Below are positions 1 to 12,735 of a DNA stretch of 64,000 nucleotides, one piece after another; within the stretch, counting starts at the first letter, position 1, and each line of letters begins with the position of its first letter. The translations under genes were made by a program, and so were the position numbers. Source of the stretch: Hirundichthys speculiger (taxonomy: Eukaryota > Chordata > Actinopteri > Beloniformes > Exocoetidae); contig JAGFBZ010000817.1 of the NCBI GenBank assembly GCA_018398805.1, positions 2,579,001 through 2,643,000 on the forward strand, read 5' to 3'. The notes beneath the pieces were generated by a model. It searched no databases. It was given only the letters and a program-made list of their open reading frames with translations, and had not been told where the DNA came from.

Positions 1-504
1 GATCCAGTGAGCTGTTCCATTAAATAATCTGTTAAATATATTTCAAGTCCAATGGAAACACCACCAGACTACTGTGACATCACAGATCCAAATCAGAATG
101 GAATTATCCAGCTTTCCCAACTTTTCCTCCATGCAGCTTTACATCAACCTACATTTGCTGTATCTCTGAACTGGATGAAGCAAATGTATAATACCAGTTT
201 TAAAATACCCTGCAGAAGAGGTGGGGTACAGTGGAATTAAGATGGTCTTCACCCTCTTAAAACAGCGACTTTGAACGGAGCTCTAAAGGCATGGTCGGAA
301 ATGGTAGTTTTGTGCTACATTGCTGTTGTGTTTTGACAAACATTTGAAAAAAGGATAAAATGTATTTATTTGTTTATGTTTACTGCCTAGAAGAATTTTA
401 TTTTATTGTATTTATTGTCTAGAAAAATGTGCTATTAATTTATTTTTTGCAGCTTTATTGTACATATTAGCACTGGCTCTGAATCAAATTCTGACCACAC
501 TCTT

Positions 505-1000
505 AACCCTCCTGTTATGTTCATTTCCCGGGAACGGCAATAATGTTCCCTGGTCAGTTTGACCCTGGGCATGTTTGACCATCCAAAAGTGTCTAAAAAC
601 TAAACACTCCCAATAAACACTGTTTAATATCTCATTATTAACTCCATCACTAACTATGTCAATCAACATTTAGTGCATTGTTACTCTACCTCTCACAGAT
701 CATGGTTCAATGAAAATTATTCACTCATTTTGATTTTAAATGAATGTTAAAACCTTTTTAAATGTGCATTGGAAAGACCTATCTATAAAATATGATAGTT
801 CAATCTAACATGGACTTTTTTTGTAATTATTCTATTTTTTGAACTTTTCCTTTTGGGATGATGTTGATAAATGAAAACAAGAAAACCTCAACTTCAGGGT
901 CAAATTGACCAGCTGGATTAACATCAAAATCGACTGGATTTACAATGAAAGAAAACTTAAGAACTGTTTTTGAACCAGAAATTAACAAAAATAAGAAAAA
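505..1000. mobile_element. Possible piggyBac-like (TTAA) MITE
   Basis: Begins with TTAACCCTCCTGTTATGTTC, a motif I associate with widespread fish TTAA-target repeats. It contains inverted copies of an 18-bp motif at 550-567 (CTGGTCAGTTTGACCCTG) and 895-912, differing at one base. The right terminus is not clear. The family name is from memory. Confidence 0.4.
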
Positions 1001-1129
1001 TCAAAATAACAGATTAACAATATGAACATGGTGTGTGTATATATGTATGTGTCTGTGAGTCTCCACAACAACACAAGCGACACGTCATCACGTTGTCACA
1101 ATAAATACTATACAATGTATAAAACTAGG

Positions 1130-1205
1130 GATCCAGCCATCCATTATCTAACCCACTTATTCCTGTACAGGGTCATGAGGGTCTGCTGGAGACTATCCCA
1201 GCTTA
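1130..1205. repeat. Fragment of dispersed fish retroposon 3' region
   Basis: CCATCCATTATCTAACCC followed by a GGTCATGAGGGTCTGCTGGA-type segment is the reverse complement of the tail found at 52905-52978, where it ends in (GGAT)n. A third fragment lies at 25820-25890. Confidence 0.6.
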
Positions 1206-1661
1206 GACAGAAGATGTGTTCCACTCTGGAAAGTGATGTATGAGGTGCTGTCTTACTTTTTCTTCTATTTTATTATTATCATTTTTTTTATTTATTTTTT
1301 TTTTTTTTAGAAAAACATAGCAAAATGTGTGCTGGATGAGTGATAAAAAAAAAAAAGGGAGAAAAAAGGGGGGAGTGAAGGGCAAACTGCTTGCATTATT
1401 TCATGCCACTGAATGCAAGTCAGCGTGCACACTTCCCTTCTTTTGAACTGCAAAATATAGCAGTCTGAACGGTGGTGAGATCGAGGGCTGGTCTATGTCC
1501 AACACAAATAATGTCTCTCATACTGAAACTAATGACCCGTCCTCTTTAACGCTCTCCAGGCTCCTCAGCAAGATTGGTCCCTCTTCAGTGAAAACTTCCC
1601 TACAGCTGACAACATTCTCTGTCTTTCTGGAATAGTATAGAATAGTAAAGTACATGAGAGA

Positions 1662-1663
<2 letters not shown>

Positions 1664-1704
<41 letters not shown>
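1664..1704 (+). repeat. (TG)n microsatellite
   Basis: An uninterrupted TG repeat of about 20 units. Shorter (CA)n runs also occur at 7087-7110 and 49562-49573, and mixed TG/TATG runs at 40296-40325. Confidence 0.95.
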
Positions 1705-1707
<3 letters not shown>

Positions 1708-2852
1708 ACACGCCTCTCTCAGCTGTTTCAGTGAACGACGGGCTACGTCTCAGGATCAAGTCAGTCTTTAAAATAAGTAGTCTGCCTGCAAATGTTCTTC
1801 GGTTTTAAAAAAGCTAATTCTTCCGGTTTCATGGTAAACGTATACCAGCTACATATTGGGCCCACACCTTTTGAGGAAGCACATCTGCAGTCACCACTAC
1901 ATTCATTGTTCCAAATGGCCAAAGCAGACATACCACACAATAAAAATTCCATCATCAATCAAGTGGAAACAGCAGTGGTATTAGAAAGTCATTTACCATG
2001 AAAAACAGTCATTTTGTTACATCTGCAAAGGAGCTTCCATCTTTGGTACAATAGTGAGTATTTATTACATAAGGACATAACGAAATGAAAGAAGCTGTGT
2101 TGATGTTCATGGTTCGGGGGGTGTTGCTATTATTTTTCAAGTGTGCGCAGATACATAAAAATCTGCCAACACCTTTCGAGCCAGTTCAGGCATGCAACTT
2201 GAGCAACGCCTAGGATTCACTCCTCTACATGATTCATTCCACCTACACCCAATAAGTACATTGATCTATTTAAAGATGGAAACAGTGCCCATATGTCCTT
2301 TACCAATCCAGAGCATAACTGCTAAACTTACTGCTGCTCAAAACAATCCAACCACCACCACCTTCTCCCCGTAGGACCAGAATCTAAGGATCAGGACCAG
2401 GTTTAAGTTGTTGTTCATCAGTCCAAATATCTCAGTGTAGGTCTGTGGGAAGTGATGAGGACAGAGGCAAGATGCCAGTATTCTTATAAGAATTATGAAA
2501 GACATGTATTCATAAATGTGTTAGTTGACAGACTGAAAAAATACAGTTTGTGTGAATAGGTGTTATGTGGGGCTTGTTGGACTGGGGAATAACTCTAACT
2601 TTGAGAGTGGGAGGGTTTATTTTCTGGAAAAGCCCACTGAGATTATAAACAGCTTTCCATTGCATTGTAAATCACTGCCTGTCAGTGATGATTTTTACAC
2701 TGCAAGAGGCTTGCCTTTGATTTCTGCCACCTGCATGCGACACATGGGTTCAATGATACAATCATTAGTAATGTAAACGTCTATCTGTTATACTCAATAT
2801 GTGTCATTTCAGAAAGAGGGCTCTATTTGTTTTCTTTGTTGTGTGTCTGTGG

Positions 2853-2920
2853 ATGCCTCATTGGTCTAGAGGTATGACTCCAGCTTTGAATGTGAGAGAC
2901 CCTCGGCTAAAATGCTGTCT
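2853..2920 (+). pseudogene. tRNA-Pro-like pseudogene or tRNA-derived fragment
   Basis: The 5' two thirds follow a vertebrate tRNA-Pro closely: CATTGGTCTAGAGGTATGA (D-arm region with A box) and then GCTTTGAATGTGAGAGA (anticodon arm). The anticodon position reads TGA instead of the TGG expected for proline, and the T-arm is degraded, with no clean GGTTCAAATCC. It is therefore unlikely to be functional. Confidence 0.6.
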
Positions 2921-4012
2921 TCTGTTTCTTGAAACAGCTGAGAACTGCATGCATACAATTACCTTGGTAAGTTTGGTGTTACCTGTTGGAAACAAAAAGG
3001 TATGCATCCTGTGGGAAACTAAATCTCATGAGGGATCCAAAAGGCTTCAGTTTCAAACCCCATCATAAAGTAAAATGCATGCACATGACATCAGAATTTT
3101 CTCTGCTCTCATCAAACTGCAAGACTTTGGAAGGAAAATTAGTAAAAAGAACATTGCACAATGGAAATGAACTGTCTAGTGCAAAACACAGTAAACGATT
3201 GCAATTACCATTGCAGTGAATTAGACTTACTCAGTGGAAGTGGTCATTGTGAAAAAGATATAGATTTTGTTGACAGGTGGAACTGGCTTGCAAATCTGTA
3301 GGTATGAATTACAAAATTAGAAAACCACTTGGATCAGGAATTCAGGGATCCTTAAATCCAATTCCTTGAATCCAACTTTTTACTACTTCCAAATTTAAGA
3401 CACAATTGTAAAAGTTTTAATATTCCAAAGACACTGCAGTGCCATTGAGTTTAAGTAATTTCTGAAGTGCCAGGACTTGACCTCAGCCAACCAGACATTT
3501 CTACTGCCAACATACCATGACTCATCAGCTTCCTATTCAGCTTTGTTGCACGCTCTAACCACTCATTCACAAACATGTTCCAATTACAGTCCTTGTGTCT
3601 CTCAAACCTGCAGACACACATTTGAGAACTATAAGATTTGCTTGGCTGCGCTTTGAGAAAAGTTAATGCAGGGATTCCTCTGAAACGGGAGTCAGGAAAG
3701 TGTGTCAGATTATTTGGTGAAGCAGGAGGAACACTTAAACATGCATGTTTACTGCAAGTCAGACAGAGAAATAAATGCTTATCAAAGTTTTGGAGAATGT
3801 ACACAAAATGTCAAAAGCCTGTTGAGTTAAGACATTTGTTTAAATATATTTCAAGTCCAAAGGAAACACTAGTTAAGCAGGTATTCTCAACAACGAGAAG
3901 ACTCCACCTTCGGCTGAAGACTGAAGGTAAAATGACAAACAGCTGAAAATGTAAATAGTCCAATGATCATTATTTAGTCAGTTTTGCCTCATAGTTACAA
4001 GTTTGATGAATG

Positions 4013-4143
4013 GAAAACTTTTAACAACATACTAGTGTTTTTATGTGCATACTTGTTTCCATAAATACAAGTGAATTTGAAAACTTTTAACAACATACTA
4101 GTGTTTTATGTGCATACTTGTTTGCATAAATACAAGTGAATTT
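4013..4143 (+). repeat. Tandem duplication of a 66-bp unit
   Basis: Two head-to-tail copies of a unit starting GAAAACTTTTAACAACATAC, at 4013-4078 and 4079-4143. They differ by one T in a run and one substitution, so the duplication is fairly recent. No function is evident. Confidence 0.9.
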
Positions 4144-4178
4144 GAATGTGTGTGAGAGGAAAAAGACAGAGAGTATCG

Positions 4179-4972
4179 TAGGGATGAAATGGTTACCAGT
4201 ATTACGATAAAGCACGGTGAAATTTTACAAGATTACCGTTTATGTTTGACTTAATCTCATTATTGCGCTCGATGTCATATCAGCCTCATTCAAGTCTCGT
4301 CAGCGACTCTTGACTGTGTCTCGCGTGACTATGTAGCTTGTAACATCGGCATCGTAACGTCATCGTGGCAGAAAGTGGTGACAGCACACAGGACATTTAC
4401 CAACCCACTAAAAGGACAGAATCCGAGGTCTGGGCATATTTTGTTTTTTTAGGAATGCAGAGGGACAACTGGTGGAGGACATTTATTCTGTCTGCAGAGC
4501 ACATGTTTACATTTTATTGTAATTTGTACAACTAACTGTTTCTTTATTTGCAAATTTATACTTATTTAAGGTTCATCTTAAAGTCCATAAGTTTGTTTCA
4601 TTTGAAGTTACACTATAATTTTTGTTACTGATACTTGTTAGCATATTTTGACCTACTATGGTTGTTAAAGTGTTCCTTTAAATTTCACTAGACAAATAAA
4701 CTTTGTTCCTGTTATTTATTTTGTTCATTTAAAATAAAATCTCTTTCTGTGCCAGTTGTTTGCCCTTTAAATGTGAAAGTTTCATTTTGATATGATTTGG
4801 CTTTTAATGTTTTAGTATGACAAGAAAATCACAAGATTTTGTGAAATTATTTAAATGTATGTGTTTTTTGGACATTTGTACAGTAACTAAGAATACCGCG
4901 ATAATATCGTAAACCGTGATAATTTGGTCACGATAATCGAGATATCAAATTTTTCATATAGTTACATCCCTA
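4179..4972 (+). mobile_element. Decayed ZBED-type hAT transposon
   Basis: The ends are TAGGGATGAAA and, inverted, TAGGGATGTAA. The 8-bp flanks are GAGTATCG and GAGCATGT, a degraded target duplication (5 of 8). Near the left end a plus-strand segment at about 4365-4500 reads DIYQPTKRTESEVWAYF and, after a frameshift, NAEGQLVED. This matches the start of a BED zinc finger as in ZBED-family hAT transposases. The rest of the transposase is missing, so the element is an internally deleted relic. Confidence 0.75.
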
Positions 4973-7900
4973 GAGCATGTCCAATTGCTATTTTAAGGGA
5001 AGTCTTGAAATGCTTTTTTTTTTTTTTTTTATGAGGAAACACTATTTACCTGTGTCTTGTAGAGACTTATGGGACAGGCCAACTAAGACAGATTCTTATT
5101 TCTTGTTATGCAGACCTTCAATTTGGATGGCACAAAGCTACATATATTTATTCTACTAAAGATATTTCATGCTTGGGATTTAGAGAAGAAACAGTTTCAC
5201 AACAGCTAAGAATTGGAGCTCCTGTAATCAAAAAATGTCACATTTCATATTGCAATAATGCAATTCTAACTCTGAAATGTGTTTTTGCCTTTTGTCTCGC
5301 GTCCATGGTCTGTTACAGTCAGCAAAAAAACACATAAAGCAACTTTGGAATCCTGTTCTGGTTGATTTTCATGACCAGCTGCTTATCGCTTTACGGCATT
5401 AAGTCACACATCAACAATGATGGTCGACGATGACTAGGAATGGTAAAAGTAGTGAGGAGGAGAAAATGGGAGAATAAGCAAAGCAAAAATACTTTGTTCA
5501 CAGAAAGGTTGGGACTTCTCTGCTCTTCTCCACTCTGTGAAATAGCATTAGCATGGTAGCTACTTGACATTAACTAGTTATCTAGCCTGATATCGACCTC
5601 AGTTCACCTCCATTGTGCACCATGCAATGACTCTTCTACAAATCGGAAGGGGAAGATGGGTATTGCTATAAGCTGCACAGGACTGGTGGGATTCCTAGAG
5701 TTGCTGTGACCAACAAGTTGTAAGCAGCTTTATTCAGACAGATGGCTGGCCCATACATAGGCAAAAACATGATAAGGCTAAAAAAAAAATAACACCATCT
5801 GAGCAAATCTTGAATAAAAGCTGTGGATAACAGTAAATCACCTTGTGCATCCTCCCATCGACAAAAGGCTGCATAGATATTAATTGCAATCTTTTCTCTG
5901 TAAATCACAGAGTGCATCCATCCAAGCAGATGAGTATGAATTGCCACACAGTATACAATCAGTGGTCTGAGACAAACAGTGGTGCACACAGACCCAAATA
6001 AAACTGCCAGAGAGAGACACCAGAGCATGTGAATGAGGAAGCAGACATATGTGTCATTCATGAGAATCTCTGAGAAAAGGCAGGGTGAAAGCTACTGGAA
6101 TGTGTAGGCCACAGATCTCTTATTAAACACAAGATCGTCAATCATTTATACAGCAAAAAAGAAACAATTTGTCAATGTCAAGACCACACAATGATATATA
6201 AAATGAGCCGGTGAGCTCTACAAATATTTGTCTGCCAGACCGGATATAGTTGATATCTAACAATGGCTTATCTTAGTCAGTTTGTGTGAAAAAGAGAGGC
6301 ACAATAAAAGTTATGATAATGACAAATGAGTACTTCAATATAAAACTAAATAAGTACATTGTCACTTCTTTGCCCATTTAAGCTCTCACTATTGAACATG
6401 TTTGTTTAGGTGTGAGACCACAGAGCAGTAGCTTTGGCTATTGTCTCCAAAGCCTGGAGATCCTCTCAGTAAAGGCCAGATGCCCCCCATCTGTTTCCTG
6501 CTAAACTGGCAGCCGTAACAGGGTTCAAGAGGATTGCCCTCATAATAAAGCCCTTTAAATCCATCCCTTCCTCTCAGGAGGAAGAGAAATAGCAGATATC
6601 AGCTCCCATCCATCTCTTCTCAGGACTTACAGCCTGACTAAGCAATTGCCTGCAAATGTGCCGTGTAAGTCCACATGCACACTCTCATTCCAAAACAAAT
6701 TTGGTCATTGGCAGTTAAGCTCTGGTCAGAGAGCTAAATACATTAATCATCAAGATAAATGGTGTTTTTTTTCCCACAAATATTTCCACACTGTGAGACT
6801 GATAATGCTGTCAGATAGAGATTCAGATGTAAAGAATGCTGACAACAAAATGAGGAGTGATGAGGGAGAAATTAAGCTCTTTTTATGTTTATCTATGACC
6901 CTTCCAGAAACAAAAAACTAAAACAAAACAAAACAAAAACCAAAGCATATCTCTGCACTGAAATCATAGATTTTGGCTATGCTGGTAAGGGTAAGGACCT
7001 ATCAGTAAATGCTGCAATTAATCTCTAGGAAATTAAAAATGACAGCTGCCAGTATTCCTTAATACACATTTAAACTGTCTAAAAAGCACACACACACACA
7101 CACACATCACACAAAACAAACACACAAATGTAAGCTATTGCTCACAGCTGTTCTAAATTTTAGCAATAATGTGGATATAACTAAGCTTAAAGTTTCCTGA
7201 CCTCACTGAAAACAAGGTTAGCTTTGACGCTAACAACAGATACTGTTAAAAAAAAAAACACTTGGGCTTTACTGTAACTATAAATGGACAAAACATGATC
7301 ATTTCCTTCTTACTGCTATTTTCTTGTCCTATTAGAAATAGTTTAGAGACCAAAGATTGTAATATGTTTCATTTTTCTACATTTCTTTTACAAAGAAACC
7401 GCTATCTGTTGCTATTCTTACTGCCTGTGCTGAAGTTGTTGAATGTTTGTTATACGGACTAAATATATGAGGTGCAGATAAAACTGCATTCATTTCTGTA
7501 AGTTCAGTAAAAGCTAGTCAGAGTCATTGTCATTGTCCTCTTATCTGTCATGCTATGTGCTGCTAACTGCTAGTGTTTTGTTTTATCAAGCATGAAAATG
7601 GTGCATGAAAATGCTGGTGGTATGTTTGTAGTGGTGAAAGAAAGATATTTAAAAAAATATATGATCTGATGTCATAATATTTTTTACAAACAAGGACAGA
7701 CTTAATTTGCTTTCATAATTTTAGCCAATTCTTGTGTTTCTTTTTCTGTTAGTGTCAAATCTTTATTTTTTTTTTTCCTGTTAGCTGCTTCTTGTTGTGG
7801 TGTCTTCATTTGACTCAAATGTGCCTTGTGTCTTTGCCTAACCACACTGTGATTTTGTGTGAATTTATTTTGTCCTGTGGAAGCTGTTTTGTTCATTATG

Positions 7901-8000
7901 TGGATGATATTTTACTTTAGATAAACAATGTAGAAAAATACTGGTTACATTAGCTAAAGATTTAATCTTATAGCAGACATTTTTTTGTGGGAATGTAAAG
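4973..8000. other. No recognisable feature
   Basis: AT-rich sequence with short homopolymer runs, a small AAAAC-rich run near 6925 and a (CA)n run at 7087-7110. The longest open frame here (minus strand, 5666-6061) is hydrophobic but shows no family signature or splice context. I see nothing I can support. Confidence 0.5.
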
Positions 8001-8017
8001 GGTGAATGCGTCCTTCA

Positions 8018-8191
8018 TCAGTTCACTCTGGCAGACCACAAGCACTCTTTGAAGTTTTTCTGCGTTAGCTCCTCTGGCTTCAGTAACATCTCATAAAGTT
8101 TTTCAAAATTCAATTCAGCATTAGATCTCCTATCCAAATCTGCATTTAGAGGGGAGGCAAACTCTAATTCACTTCTCACTTCATGAGTCAT
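8018..8191 (-). CDS. Unidentified short coding-like ORF (57 aa)
   Basis: The minus-strand frame from ATG at 8191 to TGA at 8018 encodes an acidic, amphipathic peptide beginning MTHEVRSELEF and ending KECLWSARVN. A second open frame (8217-8426, minus) lies just upstream in another phase and contains FSRLFDQQACLCIHNLTPLD. The residue composition is more protein-like than is usual in this AT-rich DNA. I do not recognise either peptide. The pair could be a frame-shifted remnant of one retrocopied or transposon-encoded protein. No function is proposed. Confidence 0.22.
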   Translation of the reverse strand: MTHEVRSELEFASPLNADLDRRSNAELNFEKLYEMLLKPEELTQKNFKECLWSARVN

Positions 8192-9754
8192 GACCTCCCC
8201 CTAGCAACATTGACTCCTAAGACCAACCAATAGATCCTCTTAAGTTCCACATGTCAAGCAAATATGCCAACGCAGTGCTCCTTAAATCAAGAGGTGTCAA
8301 GTTGTGAATGCACAGACACGCTTGTTGGTCAAACAACCTTGAAAACCGAGCTGCTGTTGACTTAGGGAGGGCAGCCTTAAAGTGGGTGGAGGCAGCAGAC
8401 AGTTCCCTTGAGGGAGCCCTTTTCATGCTGCACAGTGTAGGTCCCTTAGGAGCCTGAGTGTTGCTGGGAAAATGCCCAAGGCAATCAGCAATCCCTCTAA
8501 CCCCAGATCCAAATATGCACTTTTGGCTAGTGGTGCTTCAGAAGTCACTGCCATGTTGGGGTGACAGTACGCGCTGGATAGCTACGTCTGTACAAGCATT
8601 TATGAATGTTTTGTACTGTTCTTTTTCTGTTGCAACACCCAACCAGTAGTGCATGAAGAAAGAGTCCATTAGTTGAATCTAAAATGACACACTTTAAGGT
8701 CATCTTCATCACTCACACGTCTGTCATCTTTGGCTCTCTTCCTGCATTGTGTGTATTCAGTATTTGACTTCAGTTACAGCATTATTACTGCTAAAATGCA
8801 AACATGTCAAGCTAATGTAAGTGCACCACTAATATGCAAGTTTTTTTTTTTTCATGGAAACTGTCCAAGAGAGCACCTACATATTAATGTACCATGACAG
8901 AAAAAAACAAATGAAAGAAAAGAATGTGTCTTTTTACTCAAAAAATATTACCACTGTTAAAAAAGCAGAAAGTGGCTGTAACTATGTTGGCTGTTAATAA
9001 CTGCTGTATATGATGAAAAGGGAGCGACTCTTCACTTTGAGGGAAATTTTTTTTAAACATTTTCTCATTTGTCTGTGTTGTTGCTATGTTGTTGATGAGA
9101 ACTGTTACAACATGATAGATGTAAGAGTTGAATAGGGGCCACCCAGGTGCCAAGGTATATGACGTGTAAGGGAGGCAGCACTCACATTTTTCCAGGGTTT
9201 TGCAGAACCGCACCTTTCTGCGCAAGTGGCTTCCTCCAGTTATTCCAGACAAAGTAAACAGGATCACCACTTGTGTAGCCATCAGTGCTGATCTTTCCCT
9301 TGCCGAAATGACAGGGACATAGCCTGGAATTTCTTGTGAGGTTCAGCACATTAACACTCTTCCCAGTTTTGTCTTCACCCTTGCGCTAAATCAGTACCTT
9401 CCGAATCAGTGGGAGTTTTGTATTGTTGCAATCAAAACAAGAAGTTTTCGTATCTTCCAAAAGCCCCAAAATGCAGCGGTAACAACCAGTTTTGACAAGA
9501 GCTGCCACCTAGTGGATACCATTTTCACAATGTTCAGGTAGCCCCTATTGAGCTGACAAGCTAATTACTGATATGCAAGGCCCATCAGGTTAGATAGCTA
9601 GACAGTCAAAACACATTTCCAAGCTTCTCTCTCTAGTTTGTGGTTGTTTGCACTGCTTACTGCCATTCCCACAAAGTTTTCTGAGCCAGCAAGTTGGTCA
9701 ATTATCACTTAAATGACACAGAAAAAAGACACAAAATCCATCTCCTTAGCCTGA

Positions 9755-10610
9755 TTGTATCCAGAGTTGATGATGGAATTGATGGAATTGTCCAAAATGT
9801 CTTGGTCTGCTGAAGCATTCAGAGTTCCTTTCACTGGAACTAAGGGGCCAAGCCCAGCTCCTGAAGAACAACCCCACACCATAATCCCCCCTCCACCAGA
9901 CTACACTTGGCACAATGACAAGACAAGTACCGTTCTCCTGGCAACCACCAAACCCAGACTCTTCCATCAGATTGCCAGATGGAGAAGCGTGATTCATCAC
10001 TCCAGAGAACGTTCCTCCACTGCTCTAGAGTCCAGTGCTTTACACCACTGCATCTGACTTTTGTATTGCACTTGGTGATGTATGGCTTGGATGCAGCTGC
10101 TCCACCATGGAAACCCATTCATGAAGCTCTCTGCACACTGTTGTTGAAGTAATCTGAAGGCCACATGAAGTTTGGAGGTCTGTAGTGATTGACTCTGCAG
10201 AAAGTTGGCGACCTCTTCGCACTATGCGCTTCAGCATCTGCTGAAGCATCTCTGTCAGTTTACGTGTCCTACCACTTCATGGCTGAGTAGCTTTCGTTCC
10301 CAAACACTTCCATTTCCTTATAATACAGCTGACAGTTGACTGTGGAATATTTAGGGGGGAGGAAATTTCATGACTAGATTTGTTGCACAGGTGTCATCAT
10401 ATCACAGTTCCATGCTGGAATTCACTGAGCTCCTGAGAGCGAACCCATTCTTTCACAAATGTTTGTAGAAACAGTCTGCATGTCTAGGTGCTTAATTTTA
10501 TACACCTGTGGTGTATAAAGTGATTAGAACACCTGATTCTGATCATTTGGATGGGTGAGCAAATACTTTAAAAAGCAGATACATTATATATTGCCCAGAG
10601 TGTTCAATTG
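9755..10610 (-). mobile_element. Decayed Tc1/mariner element, 3'-truncated transposase
   Basis: Minus-strand frames carry consecutive Tc1 transposase segments: DLQTSCGLQIT (DNA-binding region), GFHGGAAASKPYITKCN, then WTLEQWRNVLWSDESRFS (catalytic core with the Asp of SDESRF), then VWWLPGERYL. The frame changes several times. The C-terminal part of the DDE domain beyond the KGTLNAS-like segment is missing at the left. The right side ends with TTTGGATGGGTGAGCAAATA, typical of the sequence near a Tc1 terminus. Non-functional. Confidence 0.9.
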
Positions 10611-11116
10611 TTCCTATTCCCCAGTTCTTTTCATTAAGTGCAGCATCTGAACTCAATTAACAGGAACAAAAATATGCCCAATGTTCTCTATGCAGATTTG
10701 GTCTCATATCTGGTCACATCGTACCTGTCCCTACATCCTCACCACTGTGCTCTGAAGCCCATTATTTTCAGCAAATAATAAAAAATCAGCAATGCAGTAT
10801 GAGCAGACAAAGTGAACAAAAAGTTAATATTGTTGTATACTGTGCAAGTTTTAATTTGTTCTGAGCCCTTGGGAAGAAAATATTATCTTGAAAAAAGGCT
10901 TCCATACAAGTGGGCTTGATTTGTATTCTTGGACAGTCCATAACTATGGTCCATAACCATAAAAAATGTATTGTAAACAACCACAGCACACTTCTAAATG
11001 ATTGATATCATTTGTCTTTGTCATGATGTAGTAAGAAAATGTGACCCAAATACTGCTTTTAAAAATACTTTATGTGCCATCCACTCCCATAGCTATGGCA
11101 ATAGGCCTCTCATCTG

Positions 11117-12374
11117 GGCAGCTGTACCTCAGTTGGTAGAGCAGGTTGTCCAGTCACCAAAAGCTTGGCAGTTCAGTCCCAGCTCCAACTGTCCACGTGT
11201 TAAAGTGTCCTTGGGAGGGACATTGAACCCTAATTTGCTCCCAGTGGGGCCTGACTATGCCTTGCATGCCAGCGGCTGCCCATTGGTGTCTGAATGGGTG
11301 AAAGAGAGGCAATTGGGTCATTCCACCTCAAATCAGCAGATTAGAAAAAAAATTCCCGCATGACCATCTCTGATTTGCTTGATATTTTTTTCTTATGAAC
11401 TTTGACTATAATGTAGTAACTTTGTGCAATATTAGCCTGGTACTAGCAATAACTTCGGATTTATAAATTTTTGAAAAAGTGCCCGTACGGCCATTTTCGT
11501 GACATTCCTAACGCTTTTAAAATTATTACCATTTTTGAAAATAAATTTCAAACATCCAAAATAAATTTCACTCGCTTTGTGCGGTTCACATTTCAAGTCC
11601 CCATTTGGACCCCTTGTAATAGTAGCTGAGACTTACTTTTTTTGTTGAACAATCTCCTTCTCTTATAGAATAAAAATACATAAAGAATTTGCAGAAACAA
11701 TTGTATTTTAGTTCTCATGTGACCCAGCAAAAAACAAATTTCGCATTTTATTGTCGATATTCAATTGGCAATTGACAAAATATGACAAGATGTACCAAAA
11801 AACGAAATATACTACCAGAAAGGTAATGACAATATCTGTTTGTATACAAAGTTTCAAGTTGCTACTAAGTCTCTAAGTTACCTAGAAAAAATTCTTAAAA
11901 ATTCTAAAAAAATTCGAGCATTTTTGCCATTTTTCGGAAATTTCAAGAATATGCTTGTTTTGTGTGCAAATTTTACAAACAGCAATGAATAGACACCTGA
12001 AACTGACCCCATACAGAGTGCACATACAGGACTAACAGCATAAAAAAAATCAGCTCTCTAGCTTGTACGGTTTCAAAGAAACAGCCCCTCAAAAATGGTA
12101 ATAATTTTAAAAGCGTTAGGAATGTCACGAAAATGGCCGTACGGGCACTTTTTCAAAAATTTATAAATCCGAAGTTATTGCTAGTACCAGGCTAATATTG
12201 CACAAAGTTACTACATTATTGTCAAAGTTCATAAGAAAAAAATATCAAGCAAATCAGAGATGGTCATGCGGGAAGGTCTTGTTGAATTGAGGTGGAATGA
12301 CCCAATTGTGAAGGACTTTGAGGGCACCATGATGGTGTCTAAAAATCACTATATAAGGGCACTAACCATCTCAT
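11117..12374 (+). mobile_element. tRNA-derived SINE, split by a foldback element
   Basis: The head has A-box-like CTGTACCTCAGTTGGTAGAGC and B-box-like GGCAGTTCAGTCCC positions. The body has GTCCTTGGGAGGGACATTGA, CCTTGCATGCCAGC and GTGTCTGAATGGGTGAA. After a 989-bp interruption it resumes with CTTTGAGGGCACCATGATGG and an ATATAAGGGCA end. A second, head-truncated copy of the same family lies at 48960-49165 and shows what the uninterrupted body looks like. Confidence 0.75.
11315..12303. mobile_element. Foldback/MITE element with ~220-bp terminal inverted repeats
   Basis: The left arm, 11315-11537, starts GGGTCATTCCACCTCAA. The right arm, 12089-12303, is its near-perfect reverse complement, with about one short indel block. 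The centre is about 550 bp, AT-rich and without open frames. AATT flanks both ends (11311-11314 and 12304-12307), and the SINE sequence is continuous if the element plus one AATT is removed, so AATT is the likely target duplication; the palindromic CAATTG at the junction leaves one or two bases ambiguous. I cannot assign the superfamily. Confidence 0.85.
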
Positions 12375-12735
12375 TTTGTAAACATGACCTTTATCTGACT
12401 GTATATCTGATTTAGAATGATTTGACTTTAGCAGATGAATGAGCCCATTATTATTGCATATCACATGTGATATCACATGAAAAGTGTCAAGAAATCTGCA
12501 TGGACTTTAAAAACAGTCTGCAAATTCTTCCTGTTTTGTGGAGCACTTTTCAAATTACTCATAGCTTTCTACAATTCTCCTTGCATCCTCTCTTTACACA
12601 TTTTTTTTTTTTTTTTGCATATTTCATGCACCTAAGGTTTATATAAATTTAAGTTCAACATGTATGTTTTACTCTTAAGCAAATTGCATCATTTGCACTG
12701 ATTATTTGATTTTGCTGCATCATTGTCTGAATATT

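Noticed and set aside
3451..3946. Overlapping open frames of 117 and 102 residues on opposite strands
   Set aside because: No domain, no conserved motif, and mutual overlap suggest chance.
5666..6061. 131-residue minus-strand open frame, hydrophobic, membrane-protein-like
   Set aside because: No family motif, no splice or promoter context, and hydrophobic frames are expected from AT-rich DNA read in this phase.
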